DNA of 64,000 nt, taken from Ariolimax columbianus. Taxonomy: Eukaryota > Mollusca > Gastropoda > Stylommatophora > Arionidae. Positions 23,820 to 35,369 of this stretch are shown piece by piece (position 1 is the stretch's first letter; each line of letters starts with the position of its first letter). The stretch lies in assembly GCA_036924085.1 (NCBI GenBank), contig JAVGWX010000002.1, forward strand, positions 48,084,916 to 48,148,915. Direction: 5' to 3'. Both the position numbers and the translations under genes were made by a program. The notes beneath the pieces are model-generated. The model worked only from the letters and a program-made list of their open reading frames with translations. It was not told where the DNA came from and did not search any database.

Positions 23820-24045
23820 AGTGACATACTTTTATCTGCGTGTCATAGCTTACTGTCTGTGTCATAGATGCATTTGCGTGCCATAGCTTACTGTCACTAT
23901 CATAGATGCATTTGCGTGCCATAGCTTACTGTTACTGTCATAGATGCATTTGCGTGCCATAGCTTACTGTCATTGTCATAGATGCATTTGTGTGCCATAG
24001 CTTACTGTCACAGTCATAGATGCATTTGCGTGACATAGCGTACTA
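23820..24045. repeat. 38-bp minisatellite, about six copies
   Basis: Copies contain catagatgcatttgcgtgcc and atagcttactgtca with few changes. Confidence 0.92.
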
Positions 24046-24458
24046 TGTGTTCCTCAGGTCTCCACGGTTGTTCCAGTTCGCTGTGTGTGCTTCAGTTTTC
24101 AGTGAGAGTCGCAGGCTTATAATTACAGACAGTCAATCGATGCAGCTAAAGTGGACGCCATATTGTTGTTTGCTGGCCAGCTTCCCTTGGCGATTTGCCC
24201 TTTGGGACTAGATAATAATGCTAGGCAGTGCGGATTTCCGTCCCTCCCTGGACAATAACCAATAAAGTTCTGGCACTGTCTCGATTACTGGGGTATACAC
24301 TCAAAGTTATTCAAGTCCGAATGTTGTGCTAAACGTATCCAAGAAGCCTTACAGACCTTTATTATATAAAGACCTTTATTATATATCTTCTGTCATTTCC
24401 TTTACGTTTCAGATTTACAATCTATGAGACAGACGTTTGACTTTAAAGTGTATTAGTC

Positions 24459-24536
24459 TTAGTTGACCTGTACTTCTACAGAGGTGGACGCCCCTGGTTA
24501 GTTGACCTGTACTTCTACAGAGGTGGACGCCCCTGG
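24459..24536. repeat. Perfect 39-bp tandem duplication
   Basis: Two identical copies starting ttagttgacctgtacttcta and ending cgcccctgg. Confidence 0.95.
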
Positions 24537-24644
24537 TTAGGCCCCATCTCCTTTGTGAGCTGGATATAGCCAGGAGGAGGATTTCCTGCTTAGTAGGCTA
24601 GGCTCGAGCAGCGTTTTACAGCGCTGCATTGGAACAAGATTGTT

Positions 24645-25445
24645 TAACATTTTTAATTCATATTGGTTATTGGATTGTGTAACATTTTAAACTGATATGT
24701 GTTACAGGATTATATAACATTTAAACTCACATTTGTTACAGGATTGTGTAATATTTTAAACCCATACTTGTTACAGGATTGTGTACCAATTTAGACTGAT
24801 ATTTCTTACATGATAGTGTAACATCTTAAACTGGTATTTGTTACAGTGACTACATAAACTTTCAGTACTGATACTGACTTAGGAATGACTTTACAAGTGA
24901 CTACATAAACTTTCAGTACTGATAATGACTTAGGAATGACTATACAAGTGACTACATAAACTTTCAGTACTGATAATGACTTAGGAATGACTATACAAGT
25001 GACTACATAAACTTTCAGTACTGATAATGACTTAGGAATGACTATACAAGTGACTACATAAACTCTTAGTACTGATAATCATTTAGGAATGACTAATATA
25101 TTAACGAGAACATTTATATTTGAGAAGTAACAAACGATAACCCGATGTTTCTACCTAGTTATGTCTGTATTGGCGATTGGAAAAATGATAACACCACGGA
25201 CAAAGAGCAGTGAACTAAGTAAAATAAATGAGTTTATAATTTTACACAATCCTGTAACAAATTTAAATTACAATGTTTCACATTCCTGTAACACATATCA
25301 GTTTAAAATATTACACAATCCTGTAACAAATTACAGTTTAAAATGTTACACACTCCTGTAACAAATAACAGTTTTGAAAGTTACACAATTCTGTAACAAA
25401 TATCAATTTTAAAATGTTATACAATCCTGTAACAAATATAATGAT
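24645..25445. repeat. Inverted pair of 35-bp tandem arrays (foldback-like)
   Basis: The left arm (24645-24850) has about six copies of gttacaggattgtgtaacat plus tttaaactgatat. The right arm (25238-25445) has about six copies of the reverse complement (acacaatcctgtaac). Between them lie a 51-bp array and about 140 bp of other sequence. Inverted arms built of tandem subrepeats are the hallmark of foldback elements. No target-site duplication or transposase was seen. Confidence 0.8.
24842..25095. repeat. 51-bp minisatellite, five copies
   Basis: Copies contain gtgactacataaactttcag and tgacttaggaatgact. It lies in the spacer of the inverted 35-bp arrays. Confidence 0.93.
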
Positions 25446-25449
25446 CGAA

Positions 25450-25880
25450 ATGGCAATGTTTCGAAAAAAAAACCGTAAAAGTGCAACAGTACATCGTAAT
25501 TGTGCTTGGTAATTATATCGCGGGGGGGGGGGGGGGGGGGGGGGGGAGGTCCTACAAGAGTACGAAAAAGAAACAGAAGTGGTTTGCCATTTAGAATGCA
25601 AACCCATCAGTGATAGTGTACTTTGGATGTATATCACAACAGTATAGAACAATACCCAATCAATTTCAGCGTCTATTAGAACCCTTTATAAAATTCACAG
25701 CTCCAGGCGTATTAACTCTAGCACATGCAGACGTTTTGTTTTCAAATCGTGTGTTTGTTCAATCGCAGTGGTTACCAAACATTAGGATTTACAATGAGTT
25801 GACTTAACTTGTTTATAATCGTTTACAAGACCCTTCATAGTATGTATACAGCTAGTTATTTTTACTTCACTTGTTCTAAT
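25450..25880. other. No gene; G25 homopolymer
   Basis: A run of 25 G at 25522-25546 is the only notable feature; the rest is AT-rich unique sequence. Confidence 0.6.
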
Positions 25881-25884
25881 AACT

Positions 25885-26745
25885 ATGCGCATCCAATCTA
25901 TTCTTGAATGCATTAATTGACACTGCTTTCACTAATTCATGTGACAATGCATTCCAAGCATTCACCATTATCTGACTAAAAAAAATACTTTCTAAATCCA
26001 ATCTGGACATTTCTTTAATTAATCTGTAGATGTGCCCTATTGTTTTCGTTGGTGGTTGTATTTAGAAAAAAACTTTTTATAGTCTAATTTTTTTCTTTCC
26101 GTTCATTATCTTATGTACCTGCATTAAGTCACCTCAAATTATGATCTTTACTATACACTGTGTGCTGGTTTTTTCCGAGTCTTTCCTAATTACTGTAATT
26201 CTGGAATCCCACTATCAGCTTTGTTGCTCTTCTTTGTATCCTTTCCAGCATGTTAATATCTCCTCTACGATAAGAACTCCAAACATGTACACAGTACTCC
26301 AATCTAGTTCTAATTCTTTACACGGTTTGACCATCACTTCATTGCTCCTATGTTTAATATTTCTTTCTATTATATTTATCATAGCATTTGCCTTTTTAAC
26401 TGTTACCTGGACTTGCTAACTCCCTTTACCTGCATGCTCTATTATAACCACTATATCCCTTTCCTGTTCGATCTTTCTAATATTGTTCACTCCCATTCTG
26501 TAATTATGTTCCATATTTGATCTACTAATGTGGATAACTGTGCATTTATCTACATTAAACTCTATTTGCCAGCTCACAGGTCATTTCCGAATTGTACCTA
26601 TATCAGACCTCAATATATCCACTTCTGCTTTATATGAGACACTTCTACATAGTTTTGCAATCATGGATTTGATATCATTGTCCAAATCGTTTCTATATAC
26701 CAAGAATAAAATTGGTCCCAAAACCCAGCCCTGTTTTGAGCTATG
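25885..26745 (-). mobile_element. CR1-like LINE reverse transcriptase remnant
   Basis: Minus-strand translation in shifting frames gives an ordered set of CR1-type segments: FGPILFLVY-like followed by NDLDNDIKS, then WQIEFNVDKC, EYCVHVWSSYRRGDINMLER, IQRRATKLIVGF, and finally KKFFSLNTTT-like, NAWNAL-like and AFKNRLD-like tail motifs. Dozens of stops and indels show it is old. The endonuclease and the RT fingers are not seen. The short plus-strand open frames here are shadows. Confidence 0.78.
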
Positions 26746-26874
26746 TAGGGAACACGACTTTAATGTACACGTGGTTATCAGTAGTACAAGTATGTTCCTT
26801 ATTGTGTAATGTTTACTTCACGCGACGTGCCTGGCCTGAGAGAGGTTAAATTGATTGCGTATTAAGTAGGTATC

Positions 26875-28090
26875 TTCATTCTAGGAGCCATCATCATCAC
26901 ACAGGGGACATTGCCATAAATGATCCGTTCTCCGTCCATATATCTATATCAATCCAGAGTCTCAGTCAGGTGTTGATTTCGTGTTCTTTGGATCTTTCCA
27001 GACAGAACACACTTTCTCCCACATCCAATAGTTACTCCGAAATCTATCATCCTCTGCATATATGCATTTTCGCGACCCTCTGTTTCTTCATCATTCTGTA
27101 GACTGTCCATGACTGCCATTTTCAACTCAACCCTATCTCTCGTCACTACAGCGCGTCCCGCCGCTGCATCAGCTGTTTCGTTGTCCCAGACGCCTGCATG
27201 TCCCGGGGCAGTAGATCCGGGCGTGTGTCACAAGTTTCATCACCAACCAAGTCAGGGCCGCTGTTACCGCCTCAATCTCCATCCTCATACTCGAAGTGAC
27301 AGTGGAGTAGCCAGCTGATTCCTCCACCACTTTCTTGCCATTTTGGTAGCCGACAAAACCCCAACCGCACCTGTTTGCGTCTCTGTCAGCGGGACCATCT
27401 GTGTACATAATTGGGTCGTGTGGTCCTAAGTGTTGCTGGATCAGCTCCTGTATTGAAGCTTCTGTCCTAGTGCCGCCCCACTCGCGAGACTCTCGGCTCA
27501 GTTGTTTCACCATCCTTGTCATGCGGCTCTCGTTGCCCACTTCTACCCATTCACTACCTCTTCCCATTTCTTCCTATGCACCCTCATCATGGAGTCTTCT
27601 GCCTCTGCCATCCATGACCTTCCTCGTTTAATGCGCCTACCCTTGAGTGTATCCAAGTCTTGGTGCAAAGGGTGGTGTTCGTTGTTGGCAACTTTGGCGT
27701 ATGCCTTTACCTGCGACTTGATGTCGTACCTTGATGCTTGGCAAATCGAACAGGAATCTCATGGCAGCAATGGCAGTATCTCTAGTGCATCCCATAATTG
27801 CCCTCATGGCCTGGTTCTGGATTCTCTCCAATCTATCTACCTGTCTGCGATAGCGTGAACAACCCAAGACCGTAGCCCAGGACAGACAAAACCAATGCTT
27901 GCATCAACATTGTTGCATGTCTGTGGCCGCCATGACTTGCATTGATACCCATCTTTGCTTTCAGAATAACATTGACAACATGTTTATTGAAAGAGAAGCT
28001 TATGTCGAATGTGATACCCAGGTATTTCATGTCGTGCTCTCTCCCAATGGTGCCCATGCAGGTGGCCCATGGTAGTGTACCCGAGACAAT
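26875..28090 (-). mobile_element. RNase H LINE remnant (family of 57.6 kb copy)
   Basis: From right to left on the minus strand: RT C-terminal motifs (DMKYLGITFD, LERIQNQAMRAIMGCTRDTA, FLFDLPSIKVRH), then RNase H (MYTDGP, SSMRMEIEAVTAAL, YCPG followed after a one-base shift by HAGVWDNETADAAAG), then a single copy of the AVMDSLQNDEETEGR tail and a 3' region ending near gatgatgatggctcctagaa. Compared with the copy at 57558-58950, about 115 bp of RNase H between TWLV and the YCPG motif is missing. It is a pseudogene. It matters because it shows the unexpanded state of the segment that forms the 53-bp array at 58 kb. Confidence 0.82.
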
Positions 28091-28099
28091 CGTTTGCTT

Positions 28100-28618
28100 A
28101 GTATAAGGTAGGATATTAAAATATAAAAAAATTATGTCCCGTTTATTAATTAACAAATATAAATTCATTATTCGAAATTTACTTGAACATCAATTTTCTT
28201 CCCCGCTATTATCAGATGAAACATCTTCTATTAATATGGAATGTCTACGTAGAAAACTAGAGATGTGTTTTTATGTTTTTAGCCCTAGCTGTTGTGACGA
28301 GTGATTGAACTAGGGCCGCGGAGAATCGTCATTGGATTCAGTAGGTCTACCATCTGCAACAGGATGCGAACCGCTGCTTGTTTAATGCCGGTGGGAGTAC
28401 TCCACTGTCACTCAGAATCGAGAGGCGCGCGCAATGACTGCCACGTCTGGATGTGACATGGAGTGGTCAGTCGGCAGTTAGCCACCTCCCTCCCTCTGGT
28501 CTCCCATTGATTATATTTATCTGTCCTGTTTAACTGGCAGGTAGTATTACCCAAATGGTGTTTGACAGTTATATTGGAAGATGTACATTTTTTTGTTTAG
28601 TTGCAGCACGTTAATTTT
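28100..28618. other. No gene seen
   Basis: Unique sequence; a GC-richer stretch at 28290-28500 has no recognisable frame. Confidence 0.4.
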
Positions 28619-28619
28619 T

Positions 28620-28740
28620 TCTTTCTCTTTCTTCTTTTTCTTTCTCTTTCTTCTTTTTCTTCTTCTTCTTCTTCTTCTTTTTCTTCTTCTTCTTCTTCTT
28701 CTTCTTCTTCGTCTTCTTCTTCGTCTTCTATCTTCTTTTT
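28620..28740. repeat. (TTC)n microsatellite
   Basis: Pyrimidine tract of ttctt and ttcttc units; overlapping Arg/Lys- or Phe/Ser-rich frames are artefacts. Confidence 0.93.
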
Positions 28741-28754
28741 CGTACTGGAAAGGC

Positions 28755-29025
28755 CGTATGTGACGGTCTGTCGTAGTCAACAGCTAGGCTGTTATATCTG
28801 CGCCTATCGGCTCGATACATCCGATTTCATCATGGCATTATTTGGACTAGGGTTGACATCCCTCTTCGATTCCTAACCTCTTAGCCAGGCTGCATGCTTG
28901 CAATCTTCACGTAGAGACGGAATAGTGTCTTGATCATATACGGGTCACTGACCCTGATGCAAACTGTCAGCAATGAGTCGCTGGCTGCTGTCATTCACTG
29001 CTACAACTTTGACCCCGTACATTAA
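28755..29025 (+). repeat. Dispersed repeat D, copy 2
   Basis: Shares cctatcggctcgatacatcc, ccctcttcgattcct, ttagccaggctg and gggtcactgac, in the same order, with 20160-20425. Diverged. Confidence 0.6.
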
Positions 29026-29089
29026 TTTCAATAATTACTTACTGCTGTTTTTTCCCGCCGGCCGTGTGCTGTTATAAGCCCGAGTTATC

Positions 29090-29640
29090 ATGCGGGTTGT
29101 AAGTCCGTGTTGTAGGTCCGTGTTATAAATCCGTGTTGTCAGGAGTCTTGTAAGTCCGTATTGTCAGGAGGGAGTGTTGTAAGTCCGTGTTGTTAGCCCA
29201 TGTTGTATGTCCGTGTTGTCAAGACTATTGTAAGCCCGTGTTGTAAGCCCGTGCTGTAAGCCCGTGTTGTAAGCCTGTGATGTAGGCTCGTGTTGTCAGG
29301 ACTATTGTAAGCCTGTGTTATAAGTCCGTGTTGTATGTCCGTGTTGTCAGGACTATTGTAAGCCCGTGTTATAAGTCCGTGTTGTATGTCCGTGTTGTCA
29401 GGACTATTGTAAGCCCGTGTTATAAGTCCGTGTTGTATGTCCGTGTTGTCAGGACTATTGTTAGCCCGTGTTGTAATTCCGTGTTGTATGTCCGTGTTGT
29501 CAGCACTATTGTAAGCCCGTGTTGTAATTCCGTGTTGTATGTCCGTGTTGTCAGGACTATTGTAAGCCCATGATGTAGGCTCGTGCTGTAAGCCCGTGAT
29601 GTAGGCTCGTGTTGTCAGAACTATTGTAAGACAATGTTGT
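29090..29640. repeat. Compound minisatellite, 51-bp higher-order unit
   Basis: Short gtgttgtaagcccgt-type units are organised from about 29290 to 29570 into near-identical 51-bp repeats containing gtgttgtcaggactattgta. Because 51 is a multiple of three, an 81-codon frame stays open; it is not a gene. Confidence 0.9.
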
Positions 29641-29904
29641 TGGATTTGAGTTATGTCCTATATTCATCTGTTACATGGTCTTCCTCGCGCTCTCTAACTA
29701 GAACTCATTAAACGACAATGGTAGTTAATGGTGTTCAACTCTCACGGGATGATCTGATCGTATTATATTCTTTCACAGTACATATCGGACAAAGGAAGAA
29801 GATGTCACAATTGTTCTCATGCCATAATTTCTCCTGTTGCCTCTCCTAATGATACCGTGACGATCCTCATACATTTTGTTTCCCAAGCTGCATCATTCTA
29901 CTTC

Positions 29905-30425
29905 TGCTTCTTCTGCTCATTTAGACTGGGCCTGCGGATCCTCTAATAAAGTCTGCTGCCTTCTTTAGGGTCTCTATACCGCCGTACAGTTTCGGCATGA
30001 CTGGGCCTGCGGATCCTCTAATAAAGTCTGCTGCCTTCTTTAGGGTCTCTATACCGCCGTACAGTTTCGGCATGACGGAAGTGGGCCTGAGCAACATCCT
30101 TCCGAGTTATGTGTACTGAGGGCAGTCCTAAAATACACGTGGGGCTGTCATTTTTTTCCTGGCCGCAGTAGCATTAGGTGGTGGTTCTTATTACCAATTT
30201 GGTGTACCTGTGGTGTCTCATTCTGTTGTGGTCAGTTCGGAGACGAAGTAGATAACCTGGTCTGTTCTGGACCGTCTGTAGCGTGCATGGTGTTTGGGGT
30301 GTTCTTCCTGCCACTTCATCTTATACTGCCCTTTTGCTTCTTCGTAGTTGACCAGGTATTATTCCTGTAACAGCTTCGCTCCTTATTTGGCTAGACTGCC
30401 TGTCTCCACGTTTGCTTTGACGCTA
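29905..30425 (-). mobile_element. Decayed RNase H LINE C-terminus
   Basis: The minus strand reads NVETGSLAK, LVNYEEAKGQYKMKWQEEHP, TDQVIYF, a decayed Cys/His region and KLYGGIETLKKAADFIRG. Each has a counterpart in the intact frame at 4152-5150 (GNEEADRLAK, MTYEESKRLIKARYMTKWE, REQVVVF, KLYGSGESLRMTAAFFEK). Frameshifts and stops are frequent. The terminal segment is duplicated in tandem (29925-30074), and GAA-rich sequence at 29900-29915 may be the tail. Confidence 0.72.
29925..30074. repeat. Perfect 75-bp tandem duplication of LINE C-terminus
   Basis: Two identical 75-bp copies (29925-29999 and 30000-30074), each covering the LINE tail that translates to KLYGGIETLKKAADFIRG on minus. The flanking LINE is far more decayed than the two copies differ from each other. 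Confidence 0.93.
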
Positions 30426-30629
30426 TAGAATGCTAGTATCCAATGAATCATTGCTTTCTCCAACCCGTGAGACATTTTTACCAAGGCTGACCTCATGTCG
30501 ATACATTCTATGCACAGAATTAGGACTCTATCCTGACACTGGTAACAAATATTTGGTATAAATTACGCATACTGTTTATCATCCTCATAGGCATCTCAGT
30601 CTCTATAGACCTTGCGCGTGGCGGCCTCT

Positions 30630-30960
30630 TGAGTTTTGTCCAGCTCTGTCTCCTGTATTTCGACACTATCTGATATGGCTGTAAAGGCCGATCCGTGAGT
30701 GACAGTCCCTGCCACAGATCGTACAACCATACTGTGGAGGCAGGCTTGCCTGGCTGTTCCTCGATCTCTTCAATCTTTCCTTTTTCTCTGCAGCCAGAAG
30801 GCCTCTACGAGCGTCAGCAGCCACTTTGCCAACTCCAACTGACCGTCTCCAGATAGCTCGACCCTGAGGAATTTCTTCCCAGCCCTAGGATGGGATGTCG
30901 CATTACTTCATGACCTTCTTGCATACGTCCTTGAATCGCAGTGTGGGACGGCCGATTCTT
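30630..30960 (-). mobile_element. LINE C-terminal remnant with zinc-finger-like end
   Basis: The minus strand gives GRPTLRFKDVCKKVMK, then AADARRGLLAAEKKERLK and CGRDCHSRIGLYSHIR. This order (GRP-R-KD, basic linker, Cys-Cys-His-His motif) is typical of the extreme C-terminus of a widespread group of animal LINE reverse transcriptases. Stops and frameshifts interrupt it and the RT core is missing. It is distinct from the adjacent RNase H remnant. Confidence 0.7.
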
Positions 30961-30964
30961 CTGG

Positions 30965-33275
30965 AGTTAGTAGAATACTGTTACACATGGTATTAATATC
31001 TTCCATACTTTTTCTTAAACCCTCACACTGGTTCCCATCTATTTGTCTTCCTTCCCCCCTACTACCCCCCCCCCCCCAACCCCGCCTCCCCCATTCTTCC
31101 ATCAGTTATCTTCCCCCCTCTCTTAAATCAATATCACGCCCTCCCGGCTTATATTGCCTTCTCATTGTTCTCCTATCTGGCTCACTATTTGGCCACGCTT
31201 GGCTTATCAGGCATATTCCGCCACTTTTTGTTTGACCGCTCCCATTTCAGTTTCTATCGAGTACTTGGCACAACTGGTCGCTTAGACAGAAAGCGTCTCC
31301 TACCTGAAACAGATGAGTTGACCCTTTTTTTCTTATTTGTTGATTTGTTAGTTCAGTGTTGTTGTCCCTGATGAAGGCCTATTGGTCGTAACGTAGGTTT
31401 TGTTTGTGTTCTCGTCTCGGTGCGGTATCTGACCATACCCATTTTTAAATTTTGATTAAGCTCAACCTTAATCAACTTTTACTAGGTTTTTTTTTCATGT
31501 TTTTTTCCTAAAATACTGTTTATACATTGGTATAAACACGTGAACTATTTATAAATGCATATAAATTTGTATACTGTTTATAGGTTGGTATAATTACTGT
31601 ACTGTTTATAAGTTGTCGTTTAGTCCGCTAAACGATGTTCGGGCGTTTGAGTAGTTCTGACAGTTATAATTCAATAGTGACGTCTTTTCATGTACTGACT
31701 TCAATTATTAGTTTAAAATAATCATCTCACGTTAATTCTAATACATTATATAGATCTAGTCCCGTTTAACTGGTGTGGCGTGAACACGCTCTGAAGATGA
31801 ACACTTGTTTGCTACAGGTAAGCTGTCACGCCTGATTTCCTGTTGTTGACCTTTTCCCACCTATTCCTCCGGTAGTTATAATTTCAGGTTGACGTAATGC
31901 ATTCTACTTTCCTTTGACAAGCTGTCAGCCTCTTCCTTACCAGGAATATTACGATCCACCGTATCATCTCTTTTTAACTGGCAAAATTGCCGTTGTGGTT
32001 GACATTTGCGTTGTGTGTGTGATATAGACTAGACTAATATCACTGCTAAACTGACATCATGCCACCGGAGGTAACTAACAGATGGCTCTCCAAATCATGT
32101 CAATATATACCTCGTTATTGACTCAGGTCAGAAGCCTACTGTTTGTGGGGTATCGTTCTGGACATGACATAAATCTTTGCAAACAAAATTGCATAAATGA
32201 TACAGGAATAATGGAATGAATGTAACGTTTTCCTGACAATTAATATCATATGAATTAAGAAGAAGAAGAATACAAAAAAGCCGATGACATAATATATACA
32301 GCTTATATCTTTGCTGATTTCGGTCTGCATTTTGTGGGACCCTCAGTGCTGCACAAATCTGTAACGAGTGCACCTTGTGTTTGTGTTTCCATCTGTCATA
32401 ACTTCTGCCGCAGTTTCCAGGCTCCTTCTCTGTTCGGGCATAAACTGAACACGAACAGGCAGTCACTAACAGTTCCAAACATCCGTGCTCGAGCCTGAAT
32501 CATATCTACTTCTGAATGATATAGCTAAGCGTGTTTGTACTTCGGGCAAGTTCAATGTTCCGATCTATAAAGCACACTTGAATTCAATGTTCCGAGCTGT
32601 AAAGCACACTTTAATTCGAACGGAGACAGTAACCTTTGTTTTAATAATGAATATACGAAGATGCCTCGTGAATCTCATAAATTATTCAAATAATTATAAC
32701 AGCGTAATCTAGGAGAATAAGATATTTGTCCATTATAACGTTGCCGATATTTGCATTACAATATTATGTTTCTGCCAATTAGTGCAGTAATTTTTTATAC
32801 TGTGTTACATTATGTATTATTTTGTATTATGAACGATGAGGTGTTATTCATCACGTATGTCGCGGTGATTACTTTGACTTTCTTTTTTTAAGACTTTGCA
32901 ACATTCTTCAGTTTTCCTCCATGTTCCTGTTGATGTTATCTTTACATCCGACTGTTTCTCCGTGTTCCTGTTAATGCTATTTTTGTACCCGATTGTTTTC
33001 CTCCTTTTTCTTATTATAGTTCTAGGCCTTATCATATAACTTGTTTCCTATTCTTGTTGCTGATCGTTGTTTTGCTCTTTTTGTATTGTTTCGCTCTTTT
33101 TGTATTGTTTCGCTGACAATGAAATGATGTAATACATCCTAGTCACTATCATCAATGGAAGGGGCTGCAGAGGGTGGGGCAAAAGCAACCCGGGCTTCGA
33201 GGTTGAAGAGGTGTAAAGTGATAATACTCTTAATGATGATGATGTTGTGTATACCGAAAGATCAGTGATGTGTTT
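30965..33275. other. No gene; minor tandem duplications
   Basis: C13 run at 31065-31077. Degenerate actgtttataggttggtat units lie at 31515-31620. Two-copy repeats occur at about 32550-32618 and 32915-33005, and 21-bp units at 33068-33112. The segment tgatgaaggcctattggtcg near 31370 recalls 3' ends of some retroelements but is unsupported. A (GAT)n stretch at about 33230-33245 may be another LINE end. Confidence 0.5.
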
Positions 33276-33279
33276 TAAA

Positions 33280-34075
33280 GGGTCGGGCTAGGAGCTGGTC
33301 CGCTGAAGTGAGGGATCGGCCTAGGTGCTGGTCCGCTGGAGTGAGGAATCGGGCTAGGAGCTGGTCCGCTGGACTGAGGGATCGGGCTATGTGCTGGTCC
33401 GATAGGGGGTAGAGCTAGGGGCATGTCCGCTAGAGTCGGAGATCGAACTAGGGGATGTTCCGCTAGAGTGAGGGGTCGAGCTAAGTGCTGGTCCGAAAGA
33501 GTGATGGGGTCGAACTAGGTGTTGGTCCGCTGCAGGGAAGGGTCGAGCTAGGGGCTGGTCCGCTAGAGTTAGGGGTAGAATTAGGGGCTGGTCAGCTAGA
33601 GTGAGGGGTCGAACAAGGGGCTGGTCTGCTAGAGTGAGGGGTCGAATAAGGGGCTGGTCAGCTAGAGTGAGGGGTCGAACAAGGGGCTAGTCAGCTAGAG
33701 TGAGGGGTCAAACAAGGGGATGGTCAGCTAGAGTGAGGGATCGAACAAGGGGATGGTCAGCTAGAGTGAGGGGTCGAACAAAGGGATGGTCAGCTAGAGT
33801 GAGGGGTCGAACAAGGGGCTGGTCAGCTAGAGTGAGGGGTCGAACAAGGGGATGGTCAGCTAGAGGGAGGGGTCGAACAAGGGGATGGTCAGCTAGAGTG
33901 AGGGGTCGAACAAGGGGATGGTCAGCTATAGATTGAGGAGTCGAACAATGAGCTGGTTTGCTAGAGTGAGGAGTCGAACTGGGAGGAGCAGGCCCGCTAG
34001 CGTGAGGGATCAAAATAGAGACTGGTCCACTAGAGTAAGGAATCAAGCTAAAGGCTGCTCTGTTAGAGGATAAAC
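33280..34075. repeat. 33-bp minisatellite, about 24 copies
   Basis: Copies contain ggtcagctagagtgaggggt and cgaacaagggg. The central part (about 33600-33930) is homogeneous and both edges are degenerate. The 33-bp period keeps frames open on both strands (Arg/Gly/Trp-rich on +, Pro/Leu-rich on -), an artefact. Confidence 0.93.
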
Positions 34076-34079
34076 ATGA

Positions 34080-34625
34080 AATTCATCTAGCTTTCAAGAA
34101 TGAAAATTGAGACGGTGACATGGAGATCTGATACCTCTTTCACAAGAACGATCATCATAATGGACTTTCGGACAGTTTCCAAAGGTAAAGAAGGGCAGTC
34201 TGGTGTACAGCGGACATTGTGATCTCAAATCCTTAAGAGCTTTTGTGGATCTAATGTCCTGGTGATGCTGGACAGTACGACAAAGAACGAATTGACCAAC
34301 TACCTTCAGAAACACCAATAATGTGAACATTGTGAATATGGATATGGGGACATTTTGAAATCGATCAATGACTCCATGTTGAACGTGACCTCATGTTGGA
34401 TGTGACTCATGTTGGATGTGACTCATGTTGACTGTGACTTCAAATTGGATGTGACTTCATTTGTGATGTCAATCCTGTTATAGAAATCCACAAACTGCAG
34501 AAATAATTGTCAAATCAACCTTCCTCCAGCAGGGAATGACCCTTCAGAAAACAGAGGGGGTGGGATATGTATGACCCATGGGCTTCTGAAACCAGCAGTA
34601 TCCATATAGTTGGTTATTTGTTTTG
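34080..34625. other. No gene; short 17-18-bp repeats
   Basis: Six degenerate catgttggatgtgactt units at about 34375-34475. A 78-codon minus frame at 34094-34330 has no recognisable domain. Confidence 0.5.
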
Positions 34626-35162
34626 AGAGACTGAGCAAGTATGTATCTCCCAATAGAGCAAGTATGTATCTCCCAATAGAGCAAGTATGTATCTCCCAAT
34701 AGAGCAAGTATGTATCTCCCAATAGAGCAAGTATGTATCTCCCAATAGAGCAAGTATGTATCTCCCAATAGAGCAAGTATGTATCTCCCAATAGAGCAAG
34801 TATGTATCTCCCAATAGAGCAAGTATGTATCTCCCAATAGAGCAAGTATGTATCTCCCAATAGAGCAAGTATGTATCTCCCAATAGAGCAAGTATGTATC
34901 TCCCAATAGAGCAAGTATGTATCTCCCAATAGAGCAAGTATGTATCTCCCAATAGAGCAAGTATGTATCTCCCAATAGAGCAAGTATGTATCTCCCAATA
35001 GAGCAAGTATGTATCTCCCAATAGAGCAAGTATGTATCTCCCAATAGAGCAAGTATGTATCTCCCAATAGAGCAAGTATGTATCTCAAAATAGAGCAAGT
35101 ATGTATCTCCCAATAGAGCAAGTATGTATCTCCCAATAGAGCAAGTATGTATCTCCCAATAG
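34626..35162. repeat. 23-bp minisatellite, 23 near-identical copies
   Basis: Unit gagcaagtatgtatctccca plus ata, with only one visible interruption (ctcaaaatag near 35083). The minus strand is open in all three frames, producing overlapping frames of 153-208 codons with a 23-residue period. Homogeneity indicates recent expansion or ongoing homogenisation. Confidence 0.97.
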
Positions 35163-35369
35163 GCAGTGACGTCGAATCTCTAATTCATTGTGTTAAGAGA
35201 TCAACTTCCGGTTGTACTTCCTCCTCCTTCTACTCTGGTATTTTGTCTTGTCATATTGTTCTTATTATGCGAAATGTTCCGTGTGTGCTGTGTTCTCTGT
35301 TCTTCATGCATTGGCCTTTACAGCAAACAGCAACAGTACATTGGAAAAGTTGTTTTACGAGCCATAAGC

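Noticed and set aside
26141..26809. Two plus-strand frames (92 and 93 codons)
   Set aside because: They are antisense shadows of the CR1-like reverse transcriptase remnant on minus.
31350..31450. Penelope-like or CR1 3' region from tgatgaaggcctattggtcg
   Set aside because: A single short similarity recalled from other retroelements, with no coding support nearby.
33150..33250. Additional LINE 3' end with (GAT)n
   Set aside because: The translated stretch is only vaguely like a LINE C-terminus and no upstream RT motif was found.
34510..35136. Three overlapping minus frames with GDTYLLYWEIHTCSIGRYIL repeats
   Set aside because: A 23-bp unit without stops opens all three frames at once; this is not evidence for a protein.
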